Assembly (NCBI RefSeq): GCF_021261325.1
Contig: NZ_JAJSBI010000002.1
Span: 372,001 to 436,000 of the forward strand
Length of the DNA stretch: 64,000 nt
Direction of reading: 5' to 3'
DNA from: Streptomyces guryensis
GTDB taxonomy: Bacteria > Actinomycetota > Actinomycetes > Streptomycetales > Streptomycetaceae
The notes below the pieces were generated by a model that was not told the DNA's origin, did no database searches, and saw only the letters and a list, made by a program, of their open reading frames with translations. Positions within the stretch are counted from its first letter, which is position 1. Each line of letters begins with the position of its first letter. Of this stretch, positions 15,069 to 23,672 are shown piece after piece. A program made the translations under genes and the position numbers.

Positions 15069-17159
15069 TCACCGCCCGCCCGGCGGGGCGCCGAGCAGCC
15101 CCGCCAGGTCGGCGAGGACCGGATGGTGGGTGACGTCCTTGAGGGTGATCGCCCGGTCAAGGGCGACAGCGAGCCTCACGGCGGACAACGAGGTACCGCC
15201 GAGGTCGAAGAAGTGGTCCAGGCGCCCGATCCGGTCGGCGTGAATGCCGAGTACCTCGGCCCACGCGGCGGCCAACCGCCGCTCGGCGGCCGTCTCCGGC
15301 GCACCGGAATCGCCCGCGTCGAGCTCCTCGGCGAGCGCCCTCAGCGTCTTGCGGTCCGTCTTGCCGTTACCGGTCAGCGGCAGCCGCTCCCGCCAGTGCA
15401 CGACCGCCGGCACCATGTACGGCGGCAGCGAGGCGGCCAGCTTGCCCTGCACCTCGTCGGCGCCCACCGGCTCCGACCCGGTGCAGAACGCCACCAGCTG
15501 CGCACTCCGTACGACGACCACGGCGCCGTCCCGCACGCCGGGCACCCGCAGCAGCGCGTTCTCGATCTCGCCGATCTCCACGCGGAACCCGCGGATCTTG
15601 ACCTGGCTGTCCCGGCGGCCGAGGAACTCCAGCTTCCCGTCGGGCAGCCAGCGCCCGTGGTCGCCGCTGCGGTACAGCCGCTCGCCGGGCCGGTACGGGT
15701 CGTCGGTGAAGGCGGCCTTCGTGCGCTCGGGGTCGTTGACGTACCCACGCCCCACGCACACCCCGGAGAAGACGATCTCGCCGGGCGCGCCCAGCGGCAC
15801 GGGCACCAGGTCCTCGTCGACGACGTACACCCGCACGTTCGCGACCGGCCGCCCGAGCGGCACCCGCTCCTGGTCCGGCACCCGGTCCATGACCTCGTGG
15901 TTGGTGTCGTCCGAAGTCTCCGTCAGACCATAGGCGTTGACGAGCCGGATCCCGGGCATCGCGTCGAACCAGCGCTGCACCAGCTCCTTCTTGACCGCCT
16001 CCCCGGTGACCGACACACAGCGCAGGTCGGGCAGTTCCCGCGGCCGCTGCTCCAGCTCGGCGAGCACGGCCTCCAGATACGACGGCACGATCTGGAGCAC
16101 GTTCACCCGGCCCCGTACGACCGTGTCCACGAACCGTGGCACGTCCAGGATCGTCTCCTGCCCGACCAGCAGCGTCCGCCCGCCGACGAGCAGCGCGGAG
16201 ACCAGCTGCCACAGGGAGATGTCGAAGCACTGCGGCGCGGTCTGGGCGACCGTCCGGCCGGCCCCGATCCCCAGGTCGCCGATCTTGGCGAGGACGTGGT
16301 TGACGAAGCCGGCGTGCTCGCACATCGCCCCTTTGGGCTCGCCGGTGGAGCCGGAGGTGAAGTAGATGTACGCGAGCTGGTCCGCGGTGACGGGGATGCC
16401 CAGGTCGCCGTCGGAGTGGCCCTCGGCGTACGCGGTGTCGACGAACAGCTTCCGGGCCGCCCGGCCGACGTTGCCGTCGCTGCCGGGTTCGGTGAGGACC
16501 AGCTGGCAGTCGGCCCGGGCGAGGGTCCGCGCTGTGCGGTCCGCGGGGAAGTGCGGCTCGACCGGCAGATACACACCACCCGCCTTCAGCACGCCGAGCA
16601 CGGCGGCCGGCCAGTCCGGGTTCCGCTCCATCACCACCGCGACCACGCCCTCACGCCGCAGCCCGCGGGCGAGCAGCGCCCGGGCGACGCGGTTGGCACG
16701 GGAGTTGAGCTCCCGGTAGGTCCACTGCCGTCCGTCCTGCACGACGGCCACCGCGTCCGGGTGCAGGGCCACCCGCTGTTCGAACAGCTCGTGCACCCGC
16801 CGGTCGGGCAGCTCCCGCTCCGGACCCGCCAACTCGTCCAGCTGGAAGCGGAGTTCGTCCTCGGAGAGCAGGGTGGGACGGTCGGGTTCGGTGAGCGCGG
16901 TGAGGTGGTAGCCGGCGATGCGGGCGGCCGCCTGGGCGTCGAGGACGTCGGTGCGGTAGCGCAGACGCAGGATGCCGTCCGTGACGGTCACGGACAGGGT
17001 GTCGTGGTGACCGGCGGGCTCGCCGGACAGTGCGGTGAGCACCCGGGCATGTGCGGCCGCGAGGGCGGACGCCGCGCCCGGCAGGCCCTCCGGCAGCGGG
17101 ACCTCGTACTCCGCCGTGCCCGGTACCGGATCGCGCGTCCAGCGCGGGATCGTTTCCAT
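15069..17159 (-). CDS. Stand-alone NRPS adenylation-carrier protein (probable diaminopropionate-activating)
   Basis: The 696-residue protein has a vestigial condensation-like stretch (residues about 15-115, no HHxxxDG), an adenylation domain (about 120-605) and a carrier domain (about 620-690, phosphopantetheine Ser657 in DLGGTSL). Core motifs are intact: FTSGSTGEPKG, NAYGLTETS, YRSGDHGR, GRRDSQVKIRGFR and NGKTDRKT (Lys600). Hand alignment to GrsA gives pocket residues Asp313, Ile314, Trp317, Ser360, Ser383, Thr385, Ala409, Asp417, Asp418, Lys600; the two acidic residues could hold a side-chain amine. With Dap enzymes next door, L-Dap is the likely substrate, but I cannot prove it. The gene starts 24 bp after the membrane partner, behind GGGGGGAAC. 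Confidence 0.88.
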   Translation of the reverse strand: METIPRWTRDPVPGTAEYEVPLPEGLPGAASALAAAHARVLTALSGEPAGHHDTLSVTVTDGILRLRYRTDVLDAQAAARIAGYHLTALTEPDRPTLLSEDELRFQLDELAGPERELPDRRVHELFEQRVALHPDAVAVVQDGRQWTYRELNSRANRVARALLARGLRREGVVAVVMERNPDWPAAVLGVLKAGGVYLPVEPHFPADRTARTLARADCQLVLTEPGSDGNVGRAARKLFVDTAYAEGHSDGDLGIPVTADQLAYIYFTSGSTGEPKGAMCEHAGFVNHVLAKIGDLGIGAGRTVAQTAPQCFDISLWQLVSALLVGGRTLLVGQETILDVPRFVDTVVRGRVNVLQIVPSYLEAVLAELEQRPRELPDLRCVSVTGEAVKKELVQRWFDAMPGIRLVNAYGLTETSDDTNHEVMDRVPDQERVPLGRPVANVRVYVVDEDLVPVPLGAPGEIVFSGVCVGRGYVNDPERTKAAFTDDPYRPGERLYRSGDHGRWLPDGKLEFLGRRDSQVKIRGFRVEIGEIENALLRVPGVRDGAVVVVRSAQLVAFCTGSEPVGADEVQGKLAASLPPYMVPAVVHWRERLPLTGNGKTDRKTLRALAEELDAGDSGAPETAAERRLAAAWAEVLGIHADRIGRLDHFFDLGGTSLSAVRLAVALDRAITLKDVTHHPVLADLAGLLGAPPGGR

Positions 17160-17183
17160 GAGTTCAGTTCCCCCCTGTTGCTG

Positions 17184-19628
17184 TCATGCGTGCCGCGGCG
17201 CGACCGCCGGGTTTCCGCCCCAGTGCGCCCCGGGCGGCATCTCCTCGCCCTTCATCAGGAAGGAGTCGGGCGCGAGGACGGCGCCGTCGCCCATCGAGAC
17301 GCCGTAGTGGACGAGCGCTCCGGTGCCGAGCGTGCAGCCGGCGCCGATGCTGATGTGGTCGGACTTGAAGGTGCCGTCCTCCTGGGAGTGGGCCTGCACC
17401 TTGGTGTGCGCGGCGAGCGTGCAGTCGTCGCCGATCGCGGCGAGCGTGCGGTCCGTGATGTAGCAGCCGTCGTCGAAGACCCGGCGCCCGATCCGCACGC
17501 CCAGCAGCCGCCAGACGAAGCTCTTGAACGGCGTCCCGTTGAACACCGCGAGGTGGTTGTCGGGCACCTTCCACAGGCGTTCCACCCACCAGAAGTGCGG
17601 GTCGTAGATCGACACCAGCCGCGGCCGCAGCGGCCGGAAGCGGGTGATCAGCCGCTCCACGAGCACGTAGTAGCCGGTGCTCAACGCGAGGCCCACGATC
17701 AGCGACGCGCCGATCAGCAGACCGCCGGCGGTGCCGCCCCCGCCGTACAGGTCGAAGGCGGCGAAGCCGATCACGCTGAGGGCGAACCAGTGCAGCCAGC
17801 GCACGAACAGGAACAGACCCATCGAGCGCAGGTTGTAGCGGTTCTTCGCGGCCAGCCGGCGGTGCAGTTCGGCACCCTCGCGCAGATGGTCGAAGCGGCT
17901 GTCGCGCTCCACCGAGCGCGGGATCTCGAAGGCGGGCGAGCCCAGCAGGCCCACGCCCTCGCGGAGTGCGCCGTCCAGCGGGACCATCACCTTCGTCGCC
18001 AGCAGGACGTTCTCGCCGGTGCGGCCGCCGCTCGGATACGCGATGTTGTTGCCGAGGAAGCTGTGCGCGCCGATCGTCGCCCGCGAGACGCGGAAGGACG
18101 TACCGGAGAAGTCGGCGTTCACGATCGACAGACCGTCTGCGACCATCGTGCCGCTGCCCACGGTCACCAGGTGCGGTGTCTCGTGCTGGACCTCGGTGCC
18201 GAAGTTGGAGCCCGTCTGCTCGACGAGCGAGAGGTCGTAGCCGATGGACCTGAGGTAGTGGACGATGTACGAGCTGTCGCCGCACAGCCACTTGAAGAAC
18301 TTGACGTTGCTGATGCGGGCGATCGCGCGCTGCACCGCGTAGTGGAAGCAGTGGAGCGGGTAGACCCGGTCCGGGCGCAGCAGTGTGCCCAGCAGGCGCG
18401 GCAGCAGGGACACGGCGGCGAGGCCGAGGACCACGAAGCCCACGTAGGCGGCGAGCGAGAAACCCAGAGCTTCGACGTAGAACTCGGGCGAGCCCAGGTC
18501 CCCGGTGGTCGGGTCGAGCAGCGTGCCGAGGACGGGAACCACCGTCAGCAGCAGATAGGTTCCGCCGACCGCGACGGGGACGTAGACGACCAGCATCTGC
18601 AGCAGTCCGCCGAGGCCGTACACGGCGCGGCGCAGGGTCGAGACGCGGGCCGGGGGCACGCGGACGTAGTCGACGTCCGTGGGCTGGGCGGGGGAGCCGT
18701 GCCACCGCCCGCCCGCCGGGACCGACGCGCCGCCGTACAGGGCGGAGGAGTGGCCGAGCTGGGCGCCGTCACCCATCGTCGTGCCGATGTCGACGACGGT
18801 CTTCTCACCGATGTACACGTCCCGGCCGAGCGTCACGCGGCCGGTGCGGATGCGGCCCGCGTGCGCCTGGTAGCACAGGACGAAGGAGTCCTTGCGGATC
18901 ACCGAACCGGCACCGACGGTCAGCAGGTCCGTGCAGACCGGCACCGTGTGGGTCAGGATCGTGACGCCCTTGCCGATCCTCGCGCCCAGCGCCCGCAGGT
19001 ACAGCACGTACAGCGGGCTGCCGGTGAACAGGATCAGCGGGTTGGCGTGCAGCAGCGCCTTGACGGTCCAGAAGCGGACGTGGGCGAGGCCCCAGACCGG
19101 GAACTCGGTCTCCTTCCAGCGGCCGACCAGCAGCCACTTGGCGGCGATCGGGACGAGACAGGCGCCCAGGAAGACCGCGGCCCCGAAGACGAGTGACCGC
19201 AGATAGACGTCGACCACCCCGTCCACGGCGGAGATCCACTCGTAGCCCCGGCCCATGACGATCCCGGCGAGCGCGCAGTAGGCGGCGAAGGCCAGAAACT
19301 GCAGCGCGCCGCACAGGAGGTAGCGCGGGGTGCTGCCCGGCTGCGGTGCGGGCGGCTCGGGGACCCGGGCCGGGGCGACGGGGGCCGGTGCGGTGTCGAG
19401 GGCCGCCGCCAGCCTGCGGATCGTCGGATGGCCGTACACGTCTTTCATCGACACCGACGGCAGATCCGGGTGTTTCCTGACCCGGGCGCAGAAGTGGGCC
19501 ATGGTCAGGGAATTGGCGCCGAGATCGTCGAAGAAGTGACTGTCGACTGGTATGTGTTCCTTGTCGACGACACCTGACAGAATCTCGGCCAGTACATTTT
19601 CGGTGCCGGTGTCGATTTTACCCACCAC
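17184..19628 (-). CDS. Carrier-membrane protein with three hexapeptide (LbH) domains, Pls/PosA C-terminal type
   Basis: This 814-residue protein begins with a carrier domain (Ser40 in DDLGANSL). About six membrane segments follow, paired near 104-168, 338-368/388-412 and 612-628/635-658. They separate three left-handed beta-helix domains near 215-320, 485-570 and 705-805, each ending in a hexapeptide-repeat pattern such as VYIGEKTVVDIGTTMGDGAQ. The order carrier-TM-C1-TM-C2-TM-C3 is that of the C-terminal part of epsilon-poly-L-lysine synthetase (Pls), where the domains polymerise amino acids through side-chain amines. Here the adenylation domain is on a separate gene and an extra carrier is present. 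AAGGAGCGC precedes the ATG. It is first in the operon. Confidence 0.87.
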   Translation of the reverse strand: MVGKIDTGTENVLAEILSGVVDKEHIPVDSHFFDDLGANSLTMAHFCARVRKHPDLPSVSMKDVYGHPTIRRLAAALDTAPAPVAPARVPEPPAPQPGSTPRYLLCGALQFLAFAAYCALAGIVMGRGYEWISAVDGVVDVYLRSLVFGAAVFLGACLVPIAAKWLLVGRWKETEFPVWGLAHVRFWTVKALLHANPLILFTGSPLYVLYLRALGARIGKGVTILTHTVPVCTDLLTVGAGSVIRKDSFVLCYQAHAGRIRTGRVTLGRDVYIGEKTVVDIGTTMGDGAQLGHSSALYGGASVPAGGRWHGSPAQPTDVDYVRVPPARVSTLRRAVYGLGGLLQMLVVYVPVAVGGTYLLLTVVPVLGTLLDPTTGDLGSPEFYVEALGFSLAAYVGFVVLGLAAVSLLPRLLGTLLRPDRVYPLHCFHYAVQRAIARISNVKFFKWLCGDSSYIVHYLRSIGYDLSLVEQTGSNFGTEVQHETPHLVTVGSGTMVADGLSIVNADFSGTSFRVSRATIGAHSFLGNNIAYPSGGRTGENVLLATKVMVPLDGALREGVGLLGSPAFEIPRSVERDSRFDHLREGAELHRRLAAKNRYNLRSMGLFLFVRWLHWFALSVIGFAAFDLYGGGGTAGGLLIGASLIVGLALSTGYYVLVERLITRFRPLRPRLVSIYDPHFWWVERLWKVPDNHLAVFNGTPFKSFVWRLLGVRIGRRVFDDGCYITDRTLAAIGDDCTLAAHTKVQAHSQEDGTFKSDHISIGAGCTLGTGALVHYGVSMGDGAVLAPDSFLMKGEEMPPGAHWGGNPAVAPRHA

Positions 19629-20390
19629 ATGCGCTCCTTACGGGTTTTACAGGCTTTACGACGTTTGCGGCCCGCCCGGTTCCGGCGCTTGCCGGGCTGT
19701 TGCCGGGCGCGGACATTCCGCCACCGGGCCGAGCCGTCGGAGGAATCCCGCAGAACCCCCTTGCGCGCCTCGCGCCACGGTGTGCCCGGGAAATCCACCT
19801 GCCACAGGCGCCACATGCCGGGGAGCGCTTGGCACCCGCGCCACCTCGGTGGACTCTTGGTGGTGTACGCGTCAACGAGTGCGGAGCCGGCATGAAAATC
19901 CCCCGAGACAAATACGGCGGAACTCCTCCCGCTGTTCACGGCGGGACGGAATTAAATAACATTGGGAAGCGGTGAGATTCGAGTTCGGAATGGTGCGGAA
20001 GTGGGTGAAGTGGCCGCGTGAAAAGGGCGCGGGGCAGCACGGCGCGACCCGCATGGATCCCATGCGGATCACGGGTACGCGGCTGTATGGGGCGTCTGGT
20101 CCCGGCCCCTCGAAGTCCCCCCGTGCCGTGTGCGCCTGAGCCGTTCCCGGCGTGCGCAACGAATGCAACGCGAATTCTTTCGGAAACTTCATGAACGGTT
20201 CAAGGGCATTTCGGCCATTGGCGATTTCGCAACCCCGTGGTTTTCCGATCACGTCGACGACGTGTGTCGTTGCGCAGCCGTCCGGAGGGACACCCGAACA
20301 ATCCGGCCAACGCGGACATGACAGGAAAATGGGTCGGATTCCTCCTATGGCTGCCGGGGACGGGGGATGAGTGCACTGGGCCACGACGGA
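19629..20390. other. Long intergenic region upstream of the NRPS locus, no gene recognised
   Basis: About 760 bp separate the divergent NRPS operon and the YihY-type gene. Open frames here lack Streptomyces third-position bias and match nothing I know. The DNA is locally AT-richer, notably GGAATTAAATAACATTGGG near 19,947-19,965 and 20,150-20,260. The first probably holds the promoter of the NRPS operon and would leave a leader of roughly 300 nt. No convincing iron box (DmdR/IdeR-type) was found. Confidence 0.5.
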
Positions 20391-20402
20391 TACCGTTAGG
20401 TC
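20391..20402 (+). promoter_or_regulatory. Leaderless -10 element of the YihY gene
   Basis: TACCGT lies at exactly -12 to -7 relative to the GTG start, the position of a TANNNT box when transcription begins on the first base of the start codon. No ribosome-binding site precedes the GTG, which supports a leaderless mRNA. Confidence 0.55.
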
Positions 20403-21539
20403 GTGCAGTCAGCAAGTGAATCCCCGCAGAGCCCCTCCGGGCGTCTCCACCGGGCGCGTGCCCTCTATCGGAACGTCTCGAAGCGCAGGACTGCCTGGCT
20501 GCTGCTCAAGGACACCGTGAACTCGTGCATGGAGTACCGCATCCTGGGCCTCGCCGCCGAGGCCGCGTTCTTCACACTGCTGTCCGTGCCGCCGCTGCTG
20601 CTGAGCCTGATCGGCCTGCTCGGCTATGTCGACGCCTGGACCGGCGCCCACTCCATCGCCAGCCTGGAGAACAACATCCTGGAGGCGTCCCGCACCGTCC
20701 TGTCCGACAAGGGCGTCTCGGAGATCGCCCAGCCGATCCTGCACGACGTCATGAAGGGCGGCCGGCCCGACGTCATCTCCATAGGCTTCCTGTTCGCCCT
20801 GTGGTCGGGCTCCCGCGCCGTGAACGTCTTCATCGACACCATCACCGTGATGTACGGCCTCGACGGCGTCCGGGGCATCGTGAAGACCCGCCTGGTGTCC
20901 TTCGTGCTGTTCATCGTGGCCCTGCTGATCGGCTCCGTCGCGCTGCCGCTGATGGTCGCCGGCCCGGACGCCGTGGTGAACATCGTGCCGTGGTCGACGA
21001 CCGTCGTACAGGTCCTGTACTGGCCCGTCGTCATCGTCCTGTCGGTCGCCTTCCTGACCACGCTGTACCACGTGTCCGTGCCGGTCCGCTCCCCGTGGAT
21101 CGAGGACGTGCCCGGCGCCCTGGTCGCCCTCGCGATGTGGGTGCTCGGCAGCTTCCTGCTGCGCATCTACCTGACCGGCACGGTGGAGGGCCCCACCATC
21201 TACGGCTCGCTGGCCGCGCCCGTCGCCGTACTGCTGTGGATCGGTGTGTCCGCGTTCGCGGTCCTCGTGGGGGCCGCGGTCAACGCCGCGATCGACCGCG
21301 TCTGGCCGGCCGCCGCGACCGCCGCGGCCCGCGCCGCCAACGAGCGGCTGCGCGAGGCGCAGCTGGCCGAGCACGTGGCCCGCGCGGCCGCCGGCCACGA
21401 GACGGACCCGGGCGACCCGGACATGCCCTCCGAGTTCCCGGAGCGCTGGTCGCGCTTCCTGCCACCGGAGGACGTGACGTCGAGACTGCGGACACATGTG
21501 AAGAGCACCCACCCGCACCACAAACACGACGGCTCCTGA
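20403..21539 (+). CDS. YihY/BrkB (UPF0761) family membrane protein
   Basis: The 378-residue integral membrane protein has the family core [24 protein letters not shown] (in parts, near residues 48-72) and about six membrane segments, including the final [23 protein letters not shown] near 275-298. The C-terminal 75 residues are charged and cytoplasmic. Family members were once called BrkB or RNase BN, but no enzyme activity is established. It is transcribed divergently from the NRPS operon across a long gap, so a shared function is not evident. The GTG start is supported by a -10 box at leaderless distance. Confidence 0.85.
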   Translation: MQSASESPQSPSGRLHRARALYRNVSKRRTAWLLLKDTVNSCMEYRILGLAAEAAFFTLLSVPPLLLSLIGLLGYVDAWTGAHSIASLENNILEASRTVLSDKGVSEIAQPILHDVMKGGRPDVISIGFLFALWSGSRAVNVFIDTITVMYGLDGVRGIVKTRLVSFVLFIVALLIGSVALPLMVAGPDAVVNIVPWSTTVVQVLYWPVVIVLSVAFLTTLYHVSVPVRSPWIEDVPGALVALAMWVLGSFLLRIYLTGTVEGPTIYGSLAAPVAVLLWIGVSAFAVLVGAAVNAAIDRVWPAAATAAARAANERLREAQLAEHVARAAAGHETDPGDPDMPSEFPERWSRFLPPEDVTSRLRTHVKSTHPHHKHDGS

Positions 21540-21540
21540 G

Positions 21541-21610
21541 GCGCCCCAAAGGGGCGCGGGGCTGTGTCGGTCCACGGCTCCGCCGCGTGGGCGCGACCAG
21601 CCAGAACGCA
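21541..21610. repeat. Dispersed hairpin repeat, copy 3
   Basis: GCGCCCCAAAGGGGCGC begins one base after the YihY stop codon and is followed by GGGGCTGTGTCGG and CTCCGCCGCGTGGGCGCGACC. Relative to its upstream gene it lies in the opposite orientation to the other copies. It is a likely terminator. Confidence 0.8.
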
Positions 21611-21718
21611 CCGGCAGCCGGCAGCGCTCACACACCCCGACCGGGTTGCTCCTTCCACACCCCCAGCCGCGGCGGCATCCCGCAGGCAGTCGGACGCGGG
21701 GGGCGTAGCCTTTCGTAC

Positions 21719-22405
21719 GTGTACGCGGAAAGGGCGTCCCGGCTGACCGGGGCCGTCGTGTGGACGAACACCCCGTCCGAGGCCGGAGCCGGACGCGTGC
21801 TGCCCGACGGCTGCATGGACCTGCTGTGGCACCAGGGCCGGCTCCTGGTCGCGGGGCCCGACACGCACGCGTACGTCACCGCGGGCGAGCCCGGAACATG
21901 GGTGGGCGTCCGCTTCCACCCCGGCACCGCGCCCGCCCTCCTGGGCGTGCCCGCCCACGAGCTGCGCGACCGGCGCGTCCCGCTCGCCGACCTGCGGCCG
22001 GCCGCGGAGGTCCGCCGGCTCACCGCCCACGTGCACGCCGCTCCCGAACCGGCAGACGGACTGGAGGAGGCGGCGCTGCGCCTGGCCGCCGACGCCGAAC
22101 CCCCCGACCCGCTGCTACGGCACCTCGTGGCCGCCCTCGGCGAGGGCCGCCCGGTCGCGGCCACCGCCGACGAACTGGGCCTCGGCGCCCGCCAGTTGCA
22201 CCGCCGCTCCCTGGTCGCCTTCGGCTACGGCCCGAAGACGCTGGCCCGTGTGCTGCGGCTGCAGCGGGCGCTGGGGCTGGCCCGGCAGGGGCTGCCGTTC
22301 GCGGAGACGGCCGCCCGGGCGGGCTTCGCCGACCAGGCCCATCTGGCCCGGGACGTCAAGGAGCTGGCCGGACTGCGGCTCGGGCAGCTACTCGGCCGAG
22401 GGTAG
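21719..22405 (+). CDS. AraC-family helix-turn-helix regulator
   Basis: The 228-residue protein has an N-terminal domain of the DUF6597 type, with [21 protein letters not shown] near residue 28-48 in parts and [17 protein letters not shown] after it. An AraC-type DNA-binding C-terminus follows, with two helix-turn-helix units ([15 protein letters not shown] and [19 protein letters not shown]). The ligand is unknown. The GTG start lies 7 nt downstream of TAGCCT, consistent with leaderless transcription. Its last 18 bases overlap the end of the convergent VOC gene, so the two transcripts collide. Confidence 0.8.
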   Translation: MYAERASRLTGAVVWTNTPSEAGAGRVLPDGCMDLLWHQGRLLVAGPDTHAYVTAGEPGTWVGVRFHPGTAPALLGVPAHELRDRRVPLADLRPAAEVRRLTAHVHAAPEPADGLEEAALRLAADAEPPDPLLRHLVAALGEGRPVAATADELGLGARQLHRRSLVAFGYGPKTLARVLRLQRALGLARQGLPFAETAARAGFADQAHLARDVKELAGLRLGQLLGRG

Positions 22406-22789
22406 CTGCGCGAACAGGTCGACGCCGTTGCCGTCCGGATCGTGCACGACCGCGTACCGCATCCCCCAGAAGGCGTCCCACGGCTTGAGTTCGCCGTGGT
22501 ACCCGGCGCCCACGAGGTCCTCGTAGACGGCGTCGACCTCGGCGGGCGACCCGCACGTGAAGGCGAGCGAGATGCGGCCGCCCCCGGACGGCGGCTGCCA
22601 CCCGGCATGGAAGGAACGGACGGTCTCCTCGGGGTCCAGGGCGAGAGTCAGCCCGCCGGGCAGCTCGGCCTCGACGTGCGGCTGGTCCTCGGACCCCTCC
22701 GGGAAGACGAGCCCGAGGCGACGGTAGAAGGCGAGTGAGGCGGCCAGGTCGGAAGTGACCAGGCCGACCACGGCGAATCGTGGAGTCAT
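22388..22789 (-). CDS. VOC (glyoxalase/bleomycin-resistance fold) family protein
   Basis: This 133-residue protein has two beta-alpha-beta-beta-beta modules: [23 protein letters not shown] at the start (residues 4-26) and [24 protein letters not shown] in the middle. It ends in the typical [15 protein letters not shown], which carries the last metal-type Asp/Asn pattern. VOC proteins include dioxygenases, isomerases and drug-binding proteins; I cannot assign one. It overlaps the end of the convergent AraC-type gene. Confidence 0.8.
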   Translation of the reverse strand: MTPRFAVVGLVTSDLAASLAFYRRLGLVFPEGSEDQPHVEAELPGGLTLALDPEETVRSFHAGWQPPSGGGRISLAFTCGSPAEVDAVYEDLVGAGYHGELKPWDAFWGMRYAVVHDPDGNGVDLFAQLPSAE

Positions 22790-22842
22790 GCCGTCACCGT
22801 AGGCAGCACCCCGGTGGCCGGTCTTGAAGGAATCGGACACGC

Positions 22843-23475
22843 TCAGCCGAAGGTCACCGGCCCGTGAGGGGTGTCCACCGTGAACGAGAGACCCACCGGT
22901 CCCTCGGTGACGACGAGCTCGGCTCCCACGGCGGACAGCAGCGGGCGTATCTCGTCGGGGTCCGGGGCGGTGGCCGACAGGCGGAGCAGGGGAGTGACGG
23001 GCAGCCCCGTCGACGTCGGGTGGGCCGAGGCCCCCCAGTCGATGAGGAAGGGGACGAGACCGGACGGGTGCGCGGTGTCGCCGTCGGTCAGACGCCACTC
23101 CAGCAGCGTGCCGTCCGGCCGGCGCCGGCTCATCGGGCGCACCGGACCGGGGTCGTACCCCCGCGCCCGCGCCTTTGCGACCGCCGCGTCCAGGTCGGGC
23201 GGACCGATCGCCCAGGTCACCGTTCGCGCGGAGGACAACTGGTCGACGTCGAAGGGCCGCGGGCCCTCCGACCCGGCCTGCTCCGGATCCGGGCCGATGA
23301 TCTCCAGATAGCTGGACCCACCCAGCGACACCAGATGATTACGCGTACCGAACCCGACATGCGCCCCACCGGGCGCAGGCGTCACACCGGTCCGCCGCGC
23401 GAACTCGGCGACCGTCCCCGCGAGCTCGGGGGTCGCGAGGACCAGATGATCCAGGTGTGCGGGAATGACGTCCAT
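22843..23475 (-). CDS. VOC superfamily protein with glyoxalase-like domain
   Basis: This protein of about 210 residues begins MDVIPAHLDHLVLATPEL. The core GGAHVGFGTRNHLVSLGGSSYLEIIG (in parts, near 36-62) is characteristic of the larger 'glyoxalase-like domain' subgroup, in which His18 and Glu59-type residues sit at the metal site. The substrate is unknown. It lies 53 bp upstream of the smaller VOC gene in the same direction and may be co-transcribed. A GTG 10 codons upstream is an alternative start; neither has a clear ribosome site. Confidence 0.75.
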   Translation of the reverse strand: MDVIPAHLDHLVLATPELAGTVAEFARRTGVTPAPGGAHVGFGTRNHLVSLGGSSYLEIIGPDPEQAGSEGPRPFDVDQLSSARTVTWAIGPPDLDAAVAKARARGYDPGPVRPMSRRRPDGTLLEWRLTDGDTAHPSGLVPFLIDWGASAHPTSTGLPVTPLLRLSATAPDPDEIRPLLSAVGAELVVTEGPVGLSFTVDTPHGPVTFG

Positions 23476-23572
23476 CGCAGCCGAGGCTACGCAGACAGCC
23501 ACCACAAGGGAACGCTCGTGCGGCAGCCATGCTTCGCGGGCGGGTGCCGTCTTCAGCCGGGCGGTTCGGGGC

Positions 23573-23642
23573 GCGCCCTCAAGGGGCGCGGGGCTGTGTC
23601 ATTGTGCGGCTCCGCCGCCTGGGCGCGACCGGCCACGACGCC
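23573..23642. repeat. Dispersed hairpin repeat, copy 4
   Basis: GCGCCCTCAAGGGGCGC is followed by GGGGCTGTGTCATTGTGCGG and CTCCGCCGCCTGGGCGCGACC. It lies between the stop of the first LacI gene on its right and the start of the larger VOC gene on its left. Confidence 0.8.
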
Positions 23643-23672
23643 GCCGAGGACAACCCACGACCCGCAACGGCA

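Noticed and set aside
19872..20384. A 170-codon minus-strand frame in the gap upstream of the NRPS operon.
   Set aside because: Third-position GC bias is weak, Cys/Pro content is odd and there is no start signal; the region looks regulatory.
19629..20390. An iron-responsive box, because SbnA/SbnB occur in siderophore loci.
   Set aside because: No TTAGGTTAGG-like palindrome was found, and the locus lacks siderophore transporters and NIS synthetases.
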